A stretch of 64,000 nucleotides of DNA from JAZKFT01 sp040386335. GTDB taxonomy: Bacteria; Bacteroidota; Bacteroidia; Chitinophagales; Chitinophagaceae. The first letter of the stretch is position 1, and every line of letters starts with the position of its first letter. The stretch is taken from assembly GCA_040386335.1 (NCBI GenBank), contig JAZKFT010000021.1, positions 1-64,000 of the forward strand. The letters run 5' to 3'. Positions 26,862-35,675 of this stretch are shown here, one piece after another. The translations under genes and the position numbers were made by a program. Under the pieces are notes generated by a model that ran no database searches, was not told where the DNA came from, and saw nothing but the letters and a program-made list of their open reading frames with translations.

Positions 26862-28325
26862 ATGATGAACAGATTATTGTATACTATACTGTTTTTTAGC
26901 CTGGCGTTTTTTGGTTGTAAAGAATCATTGAATACCACCATACTCGATGAAAAAATACCACTGAAAAACTTAAAGGACGATTTTACCTATTTCCGCCTCA
27001 TACTGGAGGCGGTGCACCCGGGCCTGTACCTCTATGCTTCGGAAAAAGATATGAACCACATCTTCGACAGTGTATACAATACCCTGGATGCGGATGCCAA
27101 CCTGCTTGATTTTTATAACCGCCTGTCACCTGTTATTAATAGCATCCATTGCGGGCATACCAGCATTTTTGCCCCGGAAGCATTTGCGGATTCGGTTCAT
27201 AAGATGCGGGGTTATTTCCCCGTTCCGGTAAATGTGGTAGGCGATAAACTGGTTGTTAATTCCACCGATTTTGATATACCGCTGGGTGCTGAAATCGTTT
27301 CTATCAACAAAGAGCGGGTTAGTAAGTTTATGCCCCATTTGTACAACTACGAACCGGTGGATGGCTTTAACAGCCGGTACCAGCGGGAAGAAGGGGGCTG
27401 GGATTTTTCTTCCAATTATTTTAAGTACAGGGGCCCACAGTCGACTTTTACGATCGCTTACAAAAAGGATTCTTCCAATGAGGTGATTGAAACCGAAATA
27501 GCCGCCGAAACCTTTGCGGGGATGATGGAAGGCAACCGCCACTTTGCATTGCCCGAAGATGTAAACTACGATATGGAACTTTTCGATGAAGACGGCTATG
27601 CGATCCTTACCATTTACACTTTTGGTTACGATACCTGGAGTACCGATAAGGCTTTTGAGAATTTTATCAGTAATAGCTTCCGGCTGCTACGGGAAACGCC
27701 GCATATCCGGAACCTGGTCATTGACCTGAGAAATAATACAGGCGGTAACTTTCACAATATGTTCCACTTGTACGCGAACCTGACACACCGGAAGGAATGG
27801 AAAGAATTTAAATCAGCTTATACCGTTTTTAACCGCATCCCCTTTACCCCATATCTCGCCAAAGGCGAAAATGATGTTGCTATTTTGCAGGCTACGCTGG
27901 ATTCTTCTTTTGGCAATAAAAGAGAAGGGCGTTCTGTACGTCAGTATAAGGATAATGAAACACTATATCCTTCTGCCTACACTTTTAACGGAAAAGTGTT
28001 TGTGTTGATCAACAGCGATGTACAATCTGCCGCGGCCTATTTTGCAGCACTCATAAAAGATGAAGGCATCGCAAAAATTGTGGGCGATGAAACGGGCGGC
28101 AGCGGAACGAACACCAACAGTTTTCACCTGCTCACCTACGAATTACCCCATACAAAGATCAAATTGACAGTGCCGGTTGTTCATGCAGAATATTCACTGG
28201 AAAATAACCGTATCGCTGCAGGTCACGGAGTGCCACCCGACTATCCTGTTTCCCTATCTTTGGCCGACCTGGTAGAGAATAACGATGCGCAATTAAATTT
28301 TATTATTGACAGTTTACTGAGATGA
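26862..28325 (+). CDS. S41 family peptidase, lipoprotein
   Basis: The 487-residue protein has a lipoprotein signal (SLAFFGC). An N-terminal helical region is followed by a PDZ-like segment (GAEIVSINKERV). The S41 (tail-specific protease) catalytic domain comes next, with the nucleophile region NSDVQSAAAYFAALIKD and the conserved VGDETGGSGTNT. It would act on proteins at the periplasmic face. It starts 7 nt after kdsD, so the two are likely co-transcribed, though no functional link is obvious. Its stop codon opens a GGTTCAAG-type array. Confidence 0.87.
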   Translation: MMNRLLYTILFFSLAFFGCKESLNTTILDEKIPLKNLKDDFTYFRLILEAVHPGLYLYASEKDMNHIFDSVYNTLDADANLLDFYNRLSPVINSIHCGHTSIFAPEAFADSVHKMRGYFPVPVNVVGDKLVVNSTDFDIPLGAEIVSINKERVSKFMPHLYNYEPVDGFNSRYQREEGGWDFSSNYFKYRGPQSTFTIAYKKDSSNEVIETEIAAETFAGMMEGNRHFALPEDVNYDMELFDEDGYAILTIYTFGYDTWSTDKAFENFISNSFRLLRETPHIRNLVIDLRNNTGGNFHNMFHLYANLTHRKEWKEFKSAYTVFNRIPFTPYLAKGENDVAILQATLDSSFGNKREGRSVRQYKDNETLYPSAYTFNGKVFVLINSDVQSAAAYFAALIKDEGIAKIVGDETGGSGTNTNSFHLLTYELPHTKIKLTVPVVHAEYSLENNRIAAGHGVPPDYPVSLSLADLVENNDAQLNFIIDSLLR

Positions 28326-28530
28326 AGATTCAAGGTTCAGGGTACAGGGTTCAAGACACAACGCTTGGCTCAAGGTACAGGGTTCAAGTTCCACAATTTG
28401 GGCAACACTGGATACCCCCGCTAAATTTTGCTAATGATCTAACCCCAAATCTAACTGGTACACCTTGTGGCTTGAATCTTGATAATTGGCGATTGAACCT
28501 CGATACTTGTATCTTGGCGCCTGAACCCTG
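28323..28530 (+). repeat. GGTTCAAG/ATTCAAG inverted array at the S41 peptidase stop
   Basis: Units of GGTTCAGGGTACAGGGTTCAAG begin at the TGA stop (arm 1, about 28325-28388). Complementary CTTGAATCTTG, TTGAACCTCG and CTGAACCCTG units form arm 2 (about 28471-28530). The open frame that can be drawn through this region only translates the repeat. The same unit recurs after the efflux adaptor gene (49055-49090). Confidence 0.82.
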
Positions 28531-28547
28531 ACACTTAAAAAAACGGA

Positions 28548-29630
28548 ATGAACCAACATCACTACGTGTGTATTATGGCTGGCGGTATAGGCAGCCGCTT
28601 TTGGCCTATGAGCCGCACCAAACTCCCAAAACAGTTTCTCGATATTCTCAATACAGGAGAAACTTTATTGCAAGCCACTTACAAACGCTTTGCGGCCTTT
28701 ATACCCGAAAAAAATATTTTCATAGTCACCTCGACTGATTATACCGAACTGGTAAGGCAACAGCTTCCGCAGGCCTTGGATGCGAATATATTAAGTGAAC
28801 CGAGCCGGAAAAATACAGCGCCCTGTGTGGCATACATGGCTTATAAACTGATGCAGGCCGACCCAAAAGCTGCATTTATTGTGGCCCCCAGCGATCACCT
28901 GATCATGGATCAAAAGGCATTCGTAAAAGTATGCCTGGAGGCGTTGAATTTTGTAAATAAACACAGTGCATTACTAACGCTGGGTATACAGCCTACCTAT
29001 CCCAACACGGGTTATGGTTATATCCAGTACGAGCAGCAGGCTGTTACCAGCAATGTGTACCAGGTAAAGATTTTTACCGAAAAACCCAATCTGGAACTGG
29101 CCAAGACCTTTTTAGCCAGTGGCGATTTTTTATGGAATGCCGGCATTTTTGTGTGGCAGGCCAAACATATTATTACCGCGTACGAAAAATACCTGCCCGA
29201 AATAGCCGAGATATTTGCCACTGAAAAAGACAACTTTAATACCGAAACAGAGCAGGAAGCGATCGAGCGTATTTACCCCCAATGCGTTAATATTTCCATC
29301 GACTACGGCATTATGGAAAAGGCCGACAATGTGTACATCATTCCATCTTCCTTTGGCTGGAGCGACCTGGGCACCTGGAACAGCGCTTATGAAAATATGG
29401 ATAAGGATTCCTATGGCAACGCTGTTAATGGAAAGCAAGTGATGGTAATAGACGCCACCCAAAATATGGTGCATACCGATGAGAAAAAATTGGTGGTGCT
29501 ACAGGGTTTGGATGATTTTATCATCGTAGACACCAAGGATGTGCTGCTGATCTGTAAAAGGGAAAAGGAGCAGGAGATTAAAGAATTTACTGCGGAGATT
29601 AAGAGGAATAAAGGAGAGAAATTTTTGTAG
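28548..29630 (+). CDS. manC: Mannose-1-phosphate guanylyltransferase
   Basis: The 360-residue nucleotidyltransferase makes GDP-mannose from mannose 1-phosphate and GTP. The signature GGIGSRFWPMSRTKLPKQF near the N-terminus is diagnostic, and VAPSDHLI and EKPN segments follow. The length corresponds to the transferase domain alone, without the C-terminal phosphomannose isomerase domain of the longer bifunctional ManC. GDP-mannose feeds polysaccharide and glycoprotein synthesis. It is the last plus-strand gene before a convergent terminator. Confidence 0.93.
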   Translation: MNQHHYVCIMAGGIGSRFWPMSRTKLPKQFLDILNTGETLLQATYKRFAAFIPEKNIFIVTSTDYTELVRQQLPQALDANILSEPSRKNTAPCVAYMAYKLMQADPKAAFIVAPSDHLIMDQKAFVKVCLEALNFVNKHSALLTLGIQPTYPNTGYGYIQYEQQAVTSNVYQVKIFTEKPNLELAKTFLASGDFLWNAGIFVWQAKHIITAYEKYLPEIAEIFATEKDNFNTETEQEAIERIYPQCVNISIDYGIMEKADNVYIIPSSFGWSDLGTWNSAYENMDKDSYGNAVNGKQVMVIDATQNMVHTDEKKLVVLQGLDDFIIVDTKDVLLICKREKEQEIKEFTAEIKRNKGEKFL

Positions 29631-29782
29631 GGTTCTGCCACGAATGGGCATGAATGAATTAAAGGAATAGGCAAGAATCAATATCGGAGGCCGTGGCAGG
29701 TGTCCTCACCAGCCACTTGCAGAGGATGAAACCTGCAATAGTTTCTTTTGGGAAGATAATAATTTTATCTCAGCGTCCGTAA

Positions 29783-29819
29783 AACCCTGTCAGGGCGAAA
29801 GCCAAGCCCTGACAGGGTT
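29783..29819. repeat. Perfect 14-bp palindrome, REP-like
   Basis: Arms AACCCTGTCAGGGC and GCCCTGACAGGGTT surround a 9-nt loop. No U-tract follows, so termination is not its obvious role. It lies 17 bp from a true terminator. Confidence 0.8.
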
Positions 29820-29835
29820 ACGCCAGGATCAAAAT

Positions 29836-29869
29836 AAAATGGCCACGAATCATCATTCGTGGCCATTTT
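29836..29869. terminator. Bidirectional intrinsic terminator between manC and rng
   Basis: A perfect 15-bp stem, AAAATGGCCACGAAT/ATTCGTGGCCATTTT, with loop CATC has A/T runs on both sides. It can end both convergent transcripts. Confidence 0.9.
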
Positions 29870-29888
29870 CGATATTAGGGGCAAAAAT

Positions 29889-31439
29889 TTACAATCGTAT
29901 CTCTTCCCCATGCATATCAAAAAACCGGTATTCGGTTAAATGGTAATTGCTATTGCCTTTTAACGGGATCCATTTTTTATAATTCATTGCCCAACGCATT
30001 TGTTTGCTGGGCCAGCCTTTGCGTAAATAGGCTTCTACGATCGGATGAACAGACAATGAGATCTTCTTATGCCCGTGATTCATCAGGTATTTCAGGTTTT
30101 TAGCTATTTCGTCCTCCAATACCAGGCTGGACGATATTTTGCCCGTGCCTTCGCAGCTGGGGCAAACCTCTTCGGTCTTGATATTCATCTCAGGCTTCAT
30201 CCGCTGGCGGGTGATCTGCATCAATCCAAACTTGCTTATGGGTAGTATGGAGTGGCGGGCCCGGTCGGTTAGCATCATGTCTTCCATGCCCTCGGCCAGT
30301 TTGCGGCGGTTGTCTGGCAGTTTCATGTCGATAAAATCGACCACGATAATGCCACCCAAATCGCGTAAACGAAGCTGACGTGCAATTTCTTCTGCAGCTT
30401 CCAGGTTGGTCTGGAGGCTGTTCTCTTCCTGGTTGCTGTTGGTATTTTTATAACCGCTGTTTACGTCGATAACGTGAAGGGCTTCAGTATGTTCTATGAT
30501 CAGGTAGGCGCCGCTGGGCAGGTTTACCGTTTTGCCAAAACTGGCTTTCACCTGTTTGGTAACGCCAAAACTGTCGAAAATAGGGGAGCCGTTGTTATAA
30601 TAACTAACGATCTCTTCTTTCTCCGGCGCTATCTTCTGGATATAGGTTTTGACGTCGTTAAAAATATTCTTGTCGTTGGTAACGATGCGGTTGAAATCTG
30701 CAGTCAGCAGGTCGCGGAGCATGGAAGTGGTTTTATCCTGTTCTCCCAAAATCTTGCAGGGCGCTTCCACACCCTGCATGTTGCGCATGATGGTGTCCCA
30801 TTTGTCGCTGAGTTGCAACAGGTCTTCGTGAAGTTCGGCCGTGTTTTTACCCTCTGCAGCTGTACGAACGATCACTCCAAAATTTTTGGGCTTAAAGGCA
30901 TCCACGATCTTTTGCAAACGCTTGCGTTCTTCGCTGCTATGTATTTTTTTACTTACAGCAATAACGTTGTTGAAAGGCGTAACCACCACAAAACGTCCTG
31001 GCAGGCTGAGTTCACAGCTAAGCCTGGGGCCTTTACTGGCAATAGGCTCTTTTAAAATCTGAACCAGCACATTAGGCTTGCCGTTCATGACCTCATTGAT
31101 CTTACCCGTTTTTACAATTTCGGGTTCTACCGTAAATTTCTGAAAATCGAATGGCTCAGCGTCTTTGGGCTGCTGCATGCACATGCTGGTAAATTTCAGC
31201 AGGCTTTTAGCATATGGGCTAAGATCGGTGTAGTGCAGAAAGCCGTCTTTTTCAAATCCAACCTCTACAAAAGCAGCATTCATGCCGGGCATTAGTTTGC
31301 GCACTTTGCCAAGGTAAAGATCACCAACGCCAAAGCCACTGTTGGCAAGGTCGTGGTGTAGTTCTACCAGTTTTTTTTCTTCCAATAATGCTATTTCCAC
31401 CCCCTGGGGTGTAGCATTGATAATAAGTTCCTTATTCAC
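29889..31439 (-). CDS. rng: Ribonuclease E/G family endoribonuclease
   Basis: This 516-residue RNase G-type enzyme acts in rRNA maturation and mRNA decay. An S1-like RNA-binding domain (about 38-130, GDLYLGKVRKLMPGMNAAFVEVG) is followed by the catalytic core with its two metal-binding Asp regions (HVIDVNSG and GGIIVVDFIDM). The zinc-link cysteines are in CPSCEGTGK. The start codon is GTG at 31439. It lacks the long C-terminal scaffold of E. coli RNase E. The 31-residue ribosomal-type gene upstream ends in its own terminator, so rng likely has a separate promoter. Confidence 0.95.
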   Translation of the reverse strand: MNKELIINATPQGVEIALLEEKKLVELHHDLANSGFGVGDLYLGKVRKLMPGMNAAFVEVGFEKDGFLHYTDLSPYAKSLLKFTSMCMQQPKDAEPFDFQKFTVEPEIVKTGKINEVMNGKPNVLVQILKEPIASKGPRLSCELSLPGRFVVVTPFNNVIAVSKKIHSSEERKRLQKIVDAFKPKNFGVIVRTAAEGKNTAELHEDLLQLSDKWDTIMRNMQGVEAPCKILGEQDKTTSMLRDLLTADFNRIVTNDKNIFNDVKTYIQKIAPEKEEIVSYYNNGSPIFDSFGVTKQVKASFGKTVNLPSGAYLIIEHTEALHVIDVNSGYKNTNSNQEENSLQTNLEAAEEIARQLRLRDLGGIIVVDFIDMKLPDNRRKLAEGMEDMMLTDRARHSILPISKFGLMQITRQRMKPEMNIKTEEVCPSCEGTGKISSSLVLEDEIAKNLKYLMNHGHKKISLSVHPIVEAYLRKGWPSKQMRWAMNYKKWIPLKGNSNYHLTEYRFFDMHGEEIRL

Positions 31440-31558
31440 GTTCTATCTCAATTGCAGAAGTGATTGTAAATGAATTGCCTGTTGCTTACCGCCGACGATA
31501 ATGGGGGATAGTATGTACAGCGGCACATAGGACTACAACGGCTTAACAACCTTATCGC

Positions 31559-31600
31559 AAAAAAAACTGCCGGAAAGTACACGAAGCACGGTCCGGCAGT
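31559..31600 (-). terminator. Intrinsic terminator after the 31-residue protein gene
   Basis: On the minus strand, ACTGCCGGA/TCCGGCAGT form a 9-bp stem with a long loop, followed by eight U residues. It lies 28 bp past the small gene's stop at 31629. Confidence 0.87.
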
Positions 31601-31628
31601 GTATGCAATGAAAATCCGATTGAACGGA

Positions 31629-31724
31629 TTACTTTTTTCCTTTTTTATGACGGTTCTTACGTAAACGCTTCTTCCGTTTGTGCGTAGCTATCTTATGACG
31701 CTTCCTTTTTTTACCACAAGGCAT
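31629..31724 (-). CDS. 31-residue highly basic ribosome-associated protein
   Basis: The ORF encodes MPCGKKRKRHKIATHKRKKR and continues with further Arg/Lys to a TAA at 31629; about two thirds of its residues are Lys, Arg or His. A short conserved protein of this kind, MPSGKKRKRHK-like, is widespread in Bacteroidota. From memory it matches the AURKAIP1/COX24 (bS22-like) or bL38 type of small ribosomal protein; which one I cannot settle. It has its own intrinsic terminator and lies between rng and the TPR gene. Composition and the terminator make it a real gene despite its size. Confidence 0.85.
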   Translation of the reverse strand: MPCGKKRKRHKIATHKRKKRLRKNRHKKGKK

Positions 31725-31765
31725 GTTCTGAGTATTTTGTTGTTATGAAATAAATGTTGTTTAGT

Positions 31766-31872
31766 CTTTAGGGATTGGGGATTAGGGACTGGGGATTAGG
31801 AAAACAATACGAGATCAAACTAGTTACTAATCCCTAATCACTAATCACTAATCACTAATCCCTAACCCCTAA
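31766..31872. repeat. GGATTAG inverted array that encodes the TPR gene's last codons
   Basis: Arm 1 (about 31766-31798) has GGGATTAGGGACT-type units. Arm 2 (about 31820-31872) has complementary CTAATCACTAATC units. The minus-strand TPR gene runs into arm 2, so its last codons and TAG stop are repeat sequence. Spacer is about 20-25 nt. Confidence 0.88.
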
Positions 31873-32721
31873 TTCCTTTATTCTCTTCGCCAGTTCCTTC
31901 CTCATCTCCGGTATATTGTTCTTGTTCATGATGACCGTGTACCATTTGATCGCCTTTTGCTTTTCGCCAAGGTTCTCGTAGGTTTCGGCCAGTTTGAACA
32001 GTACTTCAATATTGTCAGGTTCCGCTGCCGCTACTTTTTCAAACCTGAGTACTGCTTTATCCAGTTGTCCGCTGATCACACCGCCTACGCCCAGCATGTG
32101 TTGGGCAAAAATGTTGGTGCTGTCTTTGTTGATCACTTTCATGATCTCCTGGATGCCGGTCATCGGGCTGTCCCCTTCACCTTTCGATGCACCATAAATG
32201 TAACAACCACCCAGCCCCACGGCCGTAGAATCGTTACCGGAATTGATGTCCAAAGCCTTTTCAAACAGCTCCCGGCCCTCATTGGCCAGGAACACCCTTT
32301 CGGCCGGAACTTCCGCATAGGGGAGGTACCTTAAAATCGAGTGGGCGGCAAATGTGAGGCTTTTTTCTGAACTTTCCAATGCCGACGCCAATTTCAGGTA
32401 ATGAAAATATGCAATTGGGTTATTTGCACTGTCGCGCCAGAAGGATGCCTGCTGCCTGTACGTTTTAATTTGCTGGTCTTTTACATCACCTCTTTTTACC
32501 TCATTTTCCAATGACGCGAGCAGTTGTTGGCCGCTGACAGGCAATGCTTTAGTGGCATCTTCGATATAATGATTGATCTCAAATACTTCATGCTCCTGGT
32601 GCGGTGCAGATTTGGCCTGGTCTTCTCCTTCCTTTTTTTTAGGCACTGTTTCTCCAAAAAAATATAAACCGCCGGCTAATGCCACGGCTCCGGCTATCAT
32701 TATTCCCTGTAATTTATTCAT
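31855..32721 (-). CDS. Tetratricopeptide repeat protein, membrane anchored
   Basis: The 288-residue protein has an N-terminal membrane anchor (about 5-22, IMIAGAVALAGGLYFF), a charged linker and TPR-type helix pairs. The clearest repeats are near 215-275 (NIEVLFKLAETYENLGEKQ). TPR proteins mediate protein-protein contacts; the partner is unknown. Its final residues (LGVRD and stop) are encoded inside a GGATTAG array, so the C-terminus may have been altered by repeat growth. TAGCTTTG, a -7-like box, lies 21-28 nt upstream of the ATG. Confidence 0.85.
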   Translation of the reverse strand: MNKLQGIMIAGAVALAGGLYFFGETVPKKKEGEDQAKSAPHQEHEVFEINHYIEDATKALPVSGQQLLASLENEVKRGDVKDQQIKTYRQQASFWRDSANNPIAYFHYLKLASALESSEKSLTFAAHSILRYLPYAEVPAERVFLANEGRELFEKALDINSGNDSTAVGLGGCYIYGASKGEGDSPMTGIQEIMKVINKDSTNIFAQHMLGVGGVISGQLDKAVLRFEKVAAAEPDNIEVLFKLAETYENLGEKQKAIKWYTVIMNKNNIPEMRKELAKRIKELGVRD

Positions 32722-32741
32722 GTACCGCTGTTATTGGGCGG

Positions 32742-32749
32742 CAAAGCTA
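32742..32749 (-). promoter_or_regulatory. Candidate -7 element of the TPR gene
   Basis: TAGCTTTG on the minus strand is an exact TAnnTTTG match about 20 nt before the ATG at 32721. No clear -33 box is seen. Confidence 0.4.
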
Positions 32750-32875
32750 ATTCATAAAACCGTTGGCCGAATGGTGCATTTCTGGTTTAAGGGATCAACA
32801 TGCATTGATCATTATAAAATTGGCAACCCAATTAGCCATAATATTGAATATACAAACACACCAAAATCAAGCTGC

Positions 32876-35626
32876 ATGAAGAGCATTCGCTTTCTATTGA
32901 TTGTCACGATATTAGGATTTAGCAACATCGCTGCCAGCCAACCAGGCTCGCTGGATCAGTCTTTCGGATCTCATGGAAAAGTGGTGGAAAATCACGGGTT
33001 TAGCAATATTGAAAATAATGCAACGGTTCTCCAGGCAGATGGAAAGGCGTTATTGCTGGCGAATGCTGTTTATAATGGCGTTGAGAAAACAGTGATCCTG
33101 CGTTACCTCGCTAACGGAATGCCCGATGGTAGTTTTGGGAGCAATGGTAAGGTGATTATTTTCGGCGGTGATTCCGTAAAGAATGGTGGAATGATGATCC
33201 GGATACAATCTGATGGGAAGATATTGGTCAGTGGTACATTAAAGCAAACGGTATATAAGCCTTTTCTGTTTCGAATACATGCAAATGGCAGCACAGACAG
33301 CAGTTTTAATGGGAATGGAAGGGTTGTGTTTAACGAACCCGATGCAAGTACCTGTACCGGATTTGTTGTTCTGCCGAATAATTCAACGGTAGCTGTATTA
33401 CAATATACCGGAAAGTATTATGCTGGTATCGATTTTATTTTCTATAAACTTACAGTCAACGGAACCCCTGATAATAGCTTTGGCCCGGCAGGAAAATTTG
33501 TGCTGAATATACCAGATCTTGAAGACGGACAGGTTTTTAAACTAAAGGCCTTGGAACGGCAAACAGACGGTAAAATCATCATCGCAGGTGACGAATGGAC
33601 TTCCCGCTGTGTTGCCTTGAGATGCCAGGCAAATGGTCGTTTAGATTCCACCTTTGGCACCAATGGCCTTGTAACTTTTACGCCAAATCCAATTGACGGT
33701 TCCAGCAGGACTTGTACGGGCATGGTGCTACAAACCGATGGTAAGCCGGTTTTGGCTACCTATGCCTACTCAGATACGGGATTTTTATACGCCCAGGTTA
33801 TCAGGCTGACAACTAATGGAACTGTAGATAATTCATTTATTAACCTGGAGATAGGAGCATATAATGGTTATAGATTTACAGGTCGCATAGCCTTACAGCC
33901 AGATGGTAACATCGTTATGGCTGGCTCCAGGGGCGGTTTAAATACAGATTATAATTTCGCCCTGATCAGGTTTACTAATGATGGCGGTTTAGACCTGAAT
34001 TTTTGCCCAACTTTTTTTTGTTTTGACCGGGAGTTTCCACTAACAAATGGCCACGACATCGCTACGGTCCCTTGCATCCAGGCAGATGGAAAAATATTGA
34101 TATCCGGGATGTATAACAATGGTAGTCATGATATGATTGCTGTTACAAGGTGTAGCAGTGTCGGGGAGCATGATATCAATTATGGCACACAAGGCAAAAC
34201 AATTACTGAAATTGGTTTAGGTGCTGATTATGACCTGCCGATTGCAACACTGATACAACCCGATCAGAGAATATTGAATGTACGGGCATATGGCGCCGGG
34301 TCTTCGATGGGGGTTGTCATCTCCAGGCATTTACAAAGCGGTAGCCCTGATTCAACTTTTGGTATGAACGGCTTAACAGCCCTGCCCATGATCGCTGATG
34401 TGAAAAAAGGGGAGATTTTCAGGCAGACCAATGGCAAATTATTGGCTGCCGTTGTACTGAATACCCTTTATGAAGGCAACAGGGCCATGCTGATACAGCT
34501 AAATGATAACGGCGTGATCGATAGCAGTTTTGGTATTTATGGCAAAGTGGTGGTTCCGCTGGCACCGGAACGGTTTATGGAAATAGATAAAATCGCTTTT
34601 GATACGCTTACAGGTAAAAGTTATTTGTCATACCATAAACCCAGTCATAGCAGCAGCCCGGATAGCTTTTGGCTATCGCGGTTACATGCGGATGGAAGTC
34701 TTGATAACACCTTTAATGCCGGCAGGATATTAATGAAGGCATCAGCCAAAAAAATTGTGGTACAACCTGATGGGAAAATTATTTGCGGTGGTATTGACGA
34801 TCTTTTTAATGGGAGTGATTTTTTTATCCGCCGGTACAATACCAATGGCACTATTGATGCAACGTTTAACAACGGCAACCTTGTAAATACTGGTTTTTAT
34901 AACGACCCGGGTTATGAGTATGTCTTGTTGATGCTGCAACCAGATGGTAAAATGCTGGCCAATGATAGCTATAGCAGCGTTTCCAGGTACAACAGCGATG
35001 GCACAATAGATAACAGTTTTGGTCAAAACGGAACCATAGATTATAGTGCCGATGACCCCGATTACGCCGTGATGCAGGTACAGCCCGATGGAAAGATATT
35101 GATGGCAGGCAGTAGTCCTATCGAAATAAACAATGAATACTTTACCCGGTTTTTAGTGAAACGAATGCTTGGTAATGGCAGCACTGACAGTAGTTTCGGG
35201 ATTAACGGGCAAAGAATTTTCGATATCCGGCAGGGTGTACTGGATACATGGACAAATATGGCGATACAGGCAGATGGGAAAATAATTACTGCCGGAACAG
35301 CTGATTTTATCGACTACTATGCAGCGGAAGAATTTGGATACAATTTCGATAACAGGAGAATGAAATTCGTGATGGCCCGGTTTAACAACAGTGGTCTCCC
35401 ATCCGGCAGGTATGAATTTACCGGCAGCGGTAACTGGAACCTCGCCGGTAACTGGCTTAACAATACGATGCCGCCCTTTCCGCTACCCAACGGAAGTGAG
35501 ATTATTATCAATCCCAGCTCCGGATCCTGTATCTTAAATGTGCCTTATACGGTAGAAGCCGGCGGCAATATCATCGTAAAAACGGGCAAAATTTTTGAGA
35601 TTCAGGGTAACCTTACTTTACACTAA
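32876..35626 (+). CDS. Delta-60-repeat (DUF5122) beta-propeller protein, secreted
   Basis: The 916-residue protein has a signal peptide (MKSIRFLLIVTILGFSNIAA). About a dozen repeats follow, each about 50-60 residues, with the pattern QxDGKIlvaG ... RyxxNGxxDxsFGxNG. These are the delta-60 / DUF5122 repeats that build beta-propellers. A C-terminal GNWNLAGNW...NLTLH module, common at the end of Bacteroidota surface proteins, closes it. No T9SS sorting domain is visible, so the export route beyond the inner membrane is unclear. The frame extends far upstream, but that part is antisense to the TPR gene; ATG 32876 is the signal-peptide start. Confidence 0.88.
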   Translation: MKSIRFLLIVTILGFSNIAASQPGSLDQSFGSHGKVVENHGFSNIENNATVLQADGKALLLANAVYNGVEKTVILRYLANGMPDGSFGSNGKVIIFGGDSVKNGGMMIRIQSDGKILVSGTLKQTVYKPFLFRIHANGSTDSSFNGNGRVVFNEPDASTCTGFVVLPNNSTVAVLQYTGKYYAGIDFIFYKLTVNGTPDNSFGPAGKFVLNIPDLEDGQVFKLKALERQTDGKIIIAGDEWTSRCVALRCQANGRLDSTFGTNGLVTFTPNPIDGSSRTCTGMVLQTDGKPVLATYAYSDTGFLYAQVIRLTTNGTVDNSFINLEIGAYNGYRFTGRIALQPDGNIVMAGSRGGLNTDYNFALIRFTNDGGLDLNFCPTFFCFDREFPLTNGHDIATVPCIQADGKILISGMYNNGSHDMIAVTRCSSVGEHDINYGTQGKTITEIGLGADYDLPIATLIQPDQRILNVRAYGAGSSMGVVISRHLQSGSPDSTFGMNGLTALPMIADVKKGEIFRQTNGKLLAAVVLNTLYEGNRAMLIQLNDNGVIDSSFGIYGKVVVPLAPERFMEIDKIAFDTLTGKSYLSYHKPSHSSSPDSFWLSRLHADGSLDNTFNAGRILMKASAKKIVVQPDGKIICGGIDDLFNGSDFFIRRYNTNGTIDATFNNGNLVNTGFYNDPGYEYVLLMLQPDGKMLANDSYSSVSRYNSDGTIDNSFGQNGTIDYSADDPDYAVMQVQPDGKILMAGSSPIEINNEYFTRFLVKRMLGNGSTDSSFGINGQRIFDIRQGVLDTWTNMAIQADGKIITAGTADFIDYYAAEEFGYNFDNRRMKFVMARFNNSGLPSGRYEFTGSGNWNLAGNWLNNTMPPFPLPNGSEIIINPSSGSCILNVPYTVEAGGNIIVKTGKIFEIQGNLTLH

Positions 35627-35675
35627 TAAACGGAATTGATACTTTAGCAGGTGGAAACAAACAAACCCGTTGCCC

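Larger units (their letters stand above)
29631..29888. other. Convergent intergenic region with three palindromes
   Basis: Between manC and rng there is no gene. It holds an imperfect palindrome at 29693-29716 (GTGGCAGGTG/CACCAGCCAC), a perfect 14-bp one at 29783-29819 and the terminator at 29836-29869. Confidence 0.7.

Noticed and set aside
28322..28531. Frame of 69 codons after the S41 peptidase gene
   Set aside because: Its ATG overlaps the peptidase stop and it encodes only the GGTTCAAG repeat.
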